This document shows, one piece after another, positions 6,064 to 9,590 of a stretch of 9,590 nt of DNA. Made by a program: the position numbers and the translations under genes. Positions within the stretch are counted from its first letter, which is position 1. Each line of letters begins with the position of its first letter. Origin of the DNA: Coprococcus sp. (GTDB taxonomy: Bacteria > Bacillota > Clostridia > Lachnospirales > Lachnospiraceae); assembly GCA_016296785.1 (NCBI GenBank), contig JAEDHX010000072.1:1-9590 (forward strand). The letters run 5' to 3'. A model generated the notes under the pieces. The model saw only the letters and a program-made list of their open reading frames with translations. It was not told the origin of the DNA and ran no database searches.

Positions 6064-7581
6064 ATGAAGAAAACAGCATTTGATAAAATAGTTGTCGGAT
6101 TTGTATTTATTGTTGTTATTATCTTCTCCGTCCTTGTATTCTTCACGATTAGGAACACTCAAAATCATCTCTTTGAGCGTACTGAGACTGATATTATAGG
6201 TGCGGGAAATATGCTGACACACAACAAGGTAGCAGATTACATTTCCGGTAAAATGACATTAACTGAATTTAGTGAATATTTGAATAATGCAGAGGAAACT
6301 CTCGGTCTTGACATATGGTTTGCAAACGAAGATGGTGAACTAATAATCAGTCCGTTCCTTAAGCAGGACCAGACAGAACAGACTGATGAAGACACAGCTA
6401 TTAAATCATATCTTTCAGACAACAACCAATATGTGAGTTTTTCGAAGAAATCTGATATGAATGGCTACTATCAGGAAAAGATGCTTTGTGTAGGCTTCCC
6501 AATATATGCTGACGGCAACTATAAAGGCACCTTAGTGTTATGCCACAACCTTAAATTCATGAAGGATGTTGCAGTAGAGACATTGACTTCAACCTATACT
6601 CCATTTTTGGTTCTAATGATAATTTCCCTCATTGCACTTATGGGAATCACCAACAGCATGCTAAAGCCACTTCGAGAAATAATAAGAACTTCGAAATCCT
6701 ATGCTGCCGGTAATTTCAATGCAAGAGCAAATATAAGCGCCAAAAATGAGTTTGGCGAGCTCGCAGGTTATATGGCTGAGATGGCAGATGAGCTTAGCAA
6801 GTCAAATGAATATAGAAAGTCATTTATTTCTAATATATCGCATGACTTCCGTTCACCACTAACCTCCATCAAGGGTTATATTGAGGCGATGCTAGATGGC
6901 ACAATTCCGCCTGATAAGCATGAAAAATATTTGAATATCGTGCTTACAGAAACAAAGCGCCTGACAAAGCTTACCCAGGGTCTTCTTGAGCTTAATAATT
7001 TCGATTCATTTGACCTTCAGCTGGATAAATCAAACTTTGATTTGAAGAGCATTATCACGCCTACTATTAATACCTTTGAGGGAAGATGTCAGGATAAGGG
7101 TGTGTATTTAAAGAGTGTTTTCCTTACGGATAATACTATTGTATATGCTGATAGAACACGTATCCAGCAGGTTATTTATAACCTTGTTGATAACGCAATA
7201 AAATTCACCCCTGAAGGAAGACAGATAATAGTACAGGTAACTGAAAAGGGTGATAAAATCTACACCAGCGTCAAGGACGAAGGAGTTGGTATTCCAAAAG
7301 AATCCATCAAAAAAGTATTTGACAGATTCTACAAAACGGATCCAAGCCGAGGAAAGGATAAAACTGGTACAGGTCTTGGTCTTGCAATTACAAAGGAAAT
7401 TATCAAGGCTCATGGTGAGCAAATCACTCTTACATCAGAGCTTGGCGAAGGAAGTGAATTCATTTTCTCGCTTCCAATGCAAAAAGAAATGCAGATACCT
7501 ATCAAACCTGTTCACATTGCTAAAAAGGAAGAACCGGCAATTACCAGTAATGGCAAATTCCGTATAAAAAATGATAAATAA
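6064..7581 (+). CDS. Membrane sensor histidine kinase, partner of the OmpR-type regulator
   Basis: Autophosphorylating sensor that passes phosphate to the regulator encoded just upstream. Membrane segment 1 spans about residues 9-29 and segment 2 about 178-199, enclosing an extracytoplasmic sensor domain of about 148 residues (PAS/Cache-like size; ligand unknown). A HAMP linker follows at about 200-245. The dimerisation domain has H260 in SHDFRSP, a variant of HELRTP common in Clostridia. The ATPase domain shows the N box with N377 (LVDNAIKF), G1 DEGVGIP with D405, the F-box FDRFYK and G2 GTGLGL at 435-440. About 33 residues follow the last ATPase strand (FIFSLPMQ), a Lys-rich tail that most kinases of this type lack. 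The 505-residue protein starts at an ATG with GGAG at 6-8 bases. A hairpin terminator follows seven bases after its stop. Confidence 0.94.
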   Translation: MKKTAFDKIVVGFVFIVVIIFSVLVFFTIRNTQNHLFERTETDIIGAGNMLTHNKVADYISGKMTLTEFSEYLNNAEETLGLDIWFANEDGELIISPFLKQDQTEQTDEDTAIKSYLSDNNQYVSFSKKSDMNGYYQEKMLCVGFPIYADGNYKGTLVLCHNLKFMKDVAVETLTSTYTPFLVLMIISLIALMGITNSMLKPLREIIRTSKSYAAGNFNARANISAKNEFGELAGYMAEMADELSKSNEYRKSFISNISHDFRSPLTSIKGYIEAMLDGTIPPDKHEKYLNIVLTETKRLTKLTQGLLELNNFDSFDLQLDKSNFDLKSIITPTINTFEGRCQDKGVYLKSVFLTDNTIVYADRTRIQQVIYNLVDNAIKFTPEGRQIIVQVTEKGDKIYTSVKDEGVGIPKESIKKVFDRFYKTDPSRGKDKTGTGLGLAITKEIIKAHGEQITLTSELGEGSEFIFSLPMQKEMQIPIKPVHIAKKEEPAITSNGKFRIKNDK

Positions 7582-7587
7582 CGCAAA

Positions 7588-7630
7588 ATAATCCCTAAAT
7601 CATGTATCTGATTTAGGGATTATTATTTAT
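7588..7630. terminator. Bidirectional hairpin terminator between convergent operons
   Basis: ATAATCCCTAAATCA (7588-7602) and its exact complement (7609-7623) form a 15-bp stem with a 6-base loop, between the kinase stop (7581) and the WYL gene stop (7627). On the plus strand the stem is followed by TATTTAT, a weak T-run; on the minus strand TTTTGCG follows the stem after two bases. Its placement between convergent genes fits a shared terminator, with the minus-strand direction slightly better supplied with T. Confidence 0.8.
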
Positions 7631-8697
7631 AATATCTCTGTATAAGCCTTTAACATATTAGAAACAGCTTCCTTAAGCTCATCTCTTAAACTCTTAGGTG
7701 AAATAACCTCAACACTTGTTACATACTGCATAGCCCAGTGAAACATAGCTCTATGGCTGCACGACAATCTGATGAAAATGTATCCGTCATCTGTTTTACT
7801 ACAATAATTCTTCTTTACCATTGAATCGGCAAGCACCTCAAAGGATTTACCAAACCAGTCAACAACCTCACCTATGGCCTCTTTCTTAATACGAAGTACA
7901 ATTGTCTCAGGCTCATCACTAAACATATAGATATGCTCAGCCATATGCTTAGGAAGGTTAAAGCCCTTCTCAAGTGCCTTGATTTCATTTCTATCCTTTA
8001 CCTTTTCATCAAGAATTTCCACATCAGTCATTCTGTCGATTCGATAATTTGACAAATCGTCATATTTGTCATAATTGCAGACGAGATAATATCTTCCATT
8101 GCTCGCCACCATCTGATATGGATTTACAATATATTTTTCCACTCGTCTTGGATGAAGCTGCTTGTCAGTTCCATATGTATTATATACAAAGGCTATCTTC
8201 TTTCCCTTTGTAATAGCATCATCAATAATCTCCACGTTGTACAATGTCTGCTTATTATCCGTATGCGATAATTCAGGCAAACTGGAAACATGCTTAACCT
8301 TGCCGGTAAAATAAACATTTGACAGCTTAGTAATCTTCTCTATAAGACTCTTCGCCTGCCCCGCCGGAATTGTCTTAGAAAACAAGACACTATCTATAAG
8401 CATTCGAAGCTCTGCATCATCAAAGTCATGATTATAATACCAATCGGACATGAGTATTTCTTCCGAGCCATCCTTCTTTGTTCTAACCGTCTCCGTATAC
8501 TCAAGTGGCATGCCGTAATCAAGCAGGCTCATAAGATTTGCCTTTACGGTTTTTCTGTCAGCATCCATATCGTAATCAGACTTCAGCTTCTTAACTATAT
8601 CCATCTGGTCAAGAGTGTGGTCCATATCGGTATATTTCTTTAATATATCAAGTATGCAAATGCAAATGAGCTTCTTACCATCAACCTTATACATCAT
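7627..8697 (-). CDS. WYL-domain helix-turn-helix transcriptional regulator
   Basis: Probable DNA-binding regulator that senses a small ligand or nucleic acid through its WYL domain. About residues 8-70 form a winged HTH (DIVKKLKSDYDMDADRKTVK stretch). The WYL domain covers about 150-232, with NPYQMVASNGRYYLV around 192-206 (YYL in place of WYL) and the NYRIDRM motif at 217-223. A C-terminal WCX-type domain covers about 262-340. The length of 356 is usual. The start is Met-Met: AGGAG at 8701-8705 sits only 3 bases from the first ATG (8695-8697) but 6 from the second (8692-8694), so the second is the likelier start. It begins 13 bases after the trmL stop and its AGGAG lies in that gap, so it is in the trmL operon. 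Some WYL proteins control phage defence, but nothing nearby suggests that here; targets are unknown. Confidence 0.9.
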   Translation of the reverse strand: MMYKVDGKKLICICILDILKKYTDMDHTLDQMDIVKKLKSDYDMDADRKTVKANLMSLLDYGMPLEYTETVRTKKDGSEEILMSDWYYNHDFDDAELRMLIDSVLFSKTIPAGQAKSLIEKITKLSNVYFTGKVKHVSSLPELSHTDNKQTLYNVEIIDDAITKGKKIAFVYNTYGTDKQLHPRRVEKYIVNPYQMVASNGRYYLVCNYDKYDDLSNYRIDRMTDVEILDEKVKDRNEIKALEKGFNLPKHMAEHIYMFSDEPETIVLRIKKEAIGEVVDWFGKSFEVLADSMVKKNYCSKTDDGYIFIRLSCSHRAMFHWAMQYVTSVEVISPKSLRDELKEAVSNMLKAYTEIL

Positions 8698-8710
8698 CTT
8701 CTCCTAAAAT

Positions 8711-9202
8711 CTACCATTCATATCTGTGTAACTGACCTTGTGTTTCAAGTCCCTTAAATTCCTGCTGTCTAAGTGCCTCGTATAAAACTATTGCAACGGA
8801 ATTACCTAAGTTTAGGGAGCGAATATCAGGATACATAGGAATTCTTATTGCCGTATCCTTGTAATCAAGAAGTATTTCTTCAGGTATGCCCGCACTTTCC
8901 TTGCCAAACATAATATACGCATCCTCTTCAAAGCTGACATCTGTATATTTCTGCTTTGATTTTGTCGTTGCCATATATAGCTTTGCCCCGGGATTCTTCA
9001 AAAGGAAATCCTCAAAGCTCTCGTATATAGTAACATCGAGCTTGTCCCAATAATCAAGGCCTGCCCGCTTCACCTGCTTTTCATTTATCTGGAAGCCCAT
9101 CGGCTCTATCAAATGTAGTCTCGCGCCTGCTGCAACACAGGTACGTCCAATATTTCCCGTATTTGCCGGAATCTCCGGCTCATGAAGTACAATGTTTAAC
9201 AT
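8711..9202 (-). CDS. trmL: tRNA (cytidine/uridine-34 2'-O)-methyltransferase TrmL
   Basis: SPOUT-fold enzyme that uses SAM to 2'-O-methylate the wobble base of tRNA-Leu isoacceptors, acting in the cytoplasm as a dimer. The 163 residues are full family length and consist of the catalytic fold alone, without an extra RNA-binding domain. Motif 1 is IPANTGNIGRT at 11-21 (N14, R20), motif 2 FGKESAGIP at 99-107, and motif 3, the knot helix RSLNLGNSVAIVLYEA, at 128-143. The ATG at 9200-9202 follows AGGAG at 7 bases. It lies 28 bases after the AIR-synthase-related gene and 13 before the WYL regulator, forming one leftward operon. TrmH-type enzymes for other sites are the only alternative, and the small size and motif wording favour TrmL. 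Confidence 0.94.
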   Translation of the reverse strand: MLNIVLHEPEIPANTGNIGRTCVAAGARLHLIEPMGFQINEKQVKRAGLDYWDKLDVTIYESFEDFLLKNPGAKLYMATTKSKQKYTDVSFEEDAYIMFGKESAGIPEEILLDYKDTAIRIPMYPDIRSLNLGNSVAIVLYEALRQQEFKGLETQGQLHRYEW

Positions 9203-9230
9203 GATTCATCTCCTTAGTGCATAAGAAAGC

Positions 9231-9590
9231 TTATATTTCCCCATATCTTGGTGTATTTAGGAATCTTCTTTCATCCTCATGCGTTATTGTTCTGTCTTTT
9301 CCTGATATGACAGTACCTATAACTGCTGCCTCATAGCCGGCACAATAAAGGCTGTCAGAAAGCTTAGCACCATCAGCACATACAAATAGGGCTGCTCCGC
9401 TTCCGTCAATCATATAAGGGTTATGATCAGTATACTCACATATTTCTATAGTTTCCTGCAATATCGGAATATTATCATGGCAAATATCTATTCCAACGTC
9501 TGCTGCATCAGCAAGCTCCCAAAGTGCCGCATATACTCCACCTGTTGATATGTCATGTGAATAAACGGCTCCACATTCCATGGCGATATC
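9231..9590 (-). CDS. AIR synthase-related protein, C-terminal part (partial)
   Basis: The 3' part of a gene that runs off the right edge. An ATG lies at 9579-9581, but the frame stays open through 9590 (Asp-Ile-Ala before it) and the visible 119 codons match only the C-terminal ATP-binding-type domain of the PurM/HypE superfamily, whose members are about 330 residues, so the true start is outside. The HDISTGGVYAALWELA stretch is the family's signature, followed by IPILQETIEICEY and NPYMIDGSG. Members of this subgroup are often labelled hydrogenase maturation factor (HypE-like), but they occur without hydrogenases and their reaction is not established. The HypE C-terminal cysteine motif is absent: the protein ends NTPRYGEI. 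It is the first visible gene of the operon with trmL and the WYL regulator; the promoter is outside the window. Confidence 0.8.
   Translation of the reverse strand, partial: DIAMECGAVYSHDISTGGVYAALWELADAADVGIDICHDNIPILQETIEICEYTDHNPYMIDGSGAALFVCADGAKLSDSLYCAGYEAAVIGTVISGKDRTITHEDERRFLNTPRYGEI

Noticed and set aside
1..9590. tRNA, rRNA or riboswitch genes
   Set aside because: No cloverleaf-like sequence, rRNA stretch or known riboswitch core was recognised in the few intergenic gaps, the longest of which is the 186-base yhaM-mutS2 spacer.

Overview
The window looks like chromosomal DNA of a low-GC Gram-positive bacterium of the Clostridia, most likely family Lachnospiraceae. This rests on the protein families and their wording (MutS2, YhaM, a Lachnospiraceae-style OmpR regulator with an HDFRSP kinase, WYL regulator, AIR-synthase-related protein), on AGGAG-type ribosome binding sites, and on an AT-rich background. 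Genus cannot be fixed from the sequence; no database search was possible.

Layout, left to right. (1) 1-307: a tandem array of a 126-bp unit, two identical complete copies and a third partial copy that runs into the 3' end of rlmD. Each unit carries another copy of the last 12 codons and stop of rlmD. It is distinctly more GC-rich (68 of 126 bases) than the genes around it. (2) 271-2703, minus strand: yhaM then rlmD, a two-gene RNA-metabolism unit transcribed leftwards. (3) 2704-2889: the divergent control region, with an extended -10 promoter facing each way and a REP/MITE-like long inverted repeat (GGGGACAGGTCCC family) between them. (4) 2890-7581, plus strand: mutS2, an OmpR-family response regulator and its sensor histidine kinase, closely spaced and probably co-transcribed, ending in a hairpin at 7588-7623 that can serve as a bidirectional terminator. 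(5) 7627-9590, minus strand: the 3' part of an AIR-synthase-related gene, trmL, and a WYL-domain regulator, in one leftward operon converging on the two-component operon.

Most of the window is ordinary housekeeping: 23S rRNA m5U methylation (RlmD), 3'-5' RNA trimming (YhaM), collided-ribosome or recombination handling (MutS2), wobble-base tRNA methylation (TrmL), plus two regulators of unknown targets. Translation and RNA quality is a shared theme, but each link between genes is only positional.

The most unusual part is the left edge. The 126-bp array that repeatedly re-supplies the rlmD 3' end, including the codon for its catalytic glutamate, looks like the footprint of repeated site-specific insertion or of a cassette-like repeat family anchored on rlmD. 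What lies to the left of base 1 decides between these.
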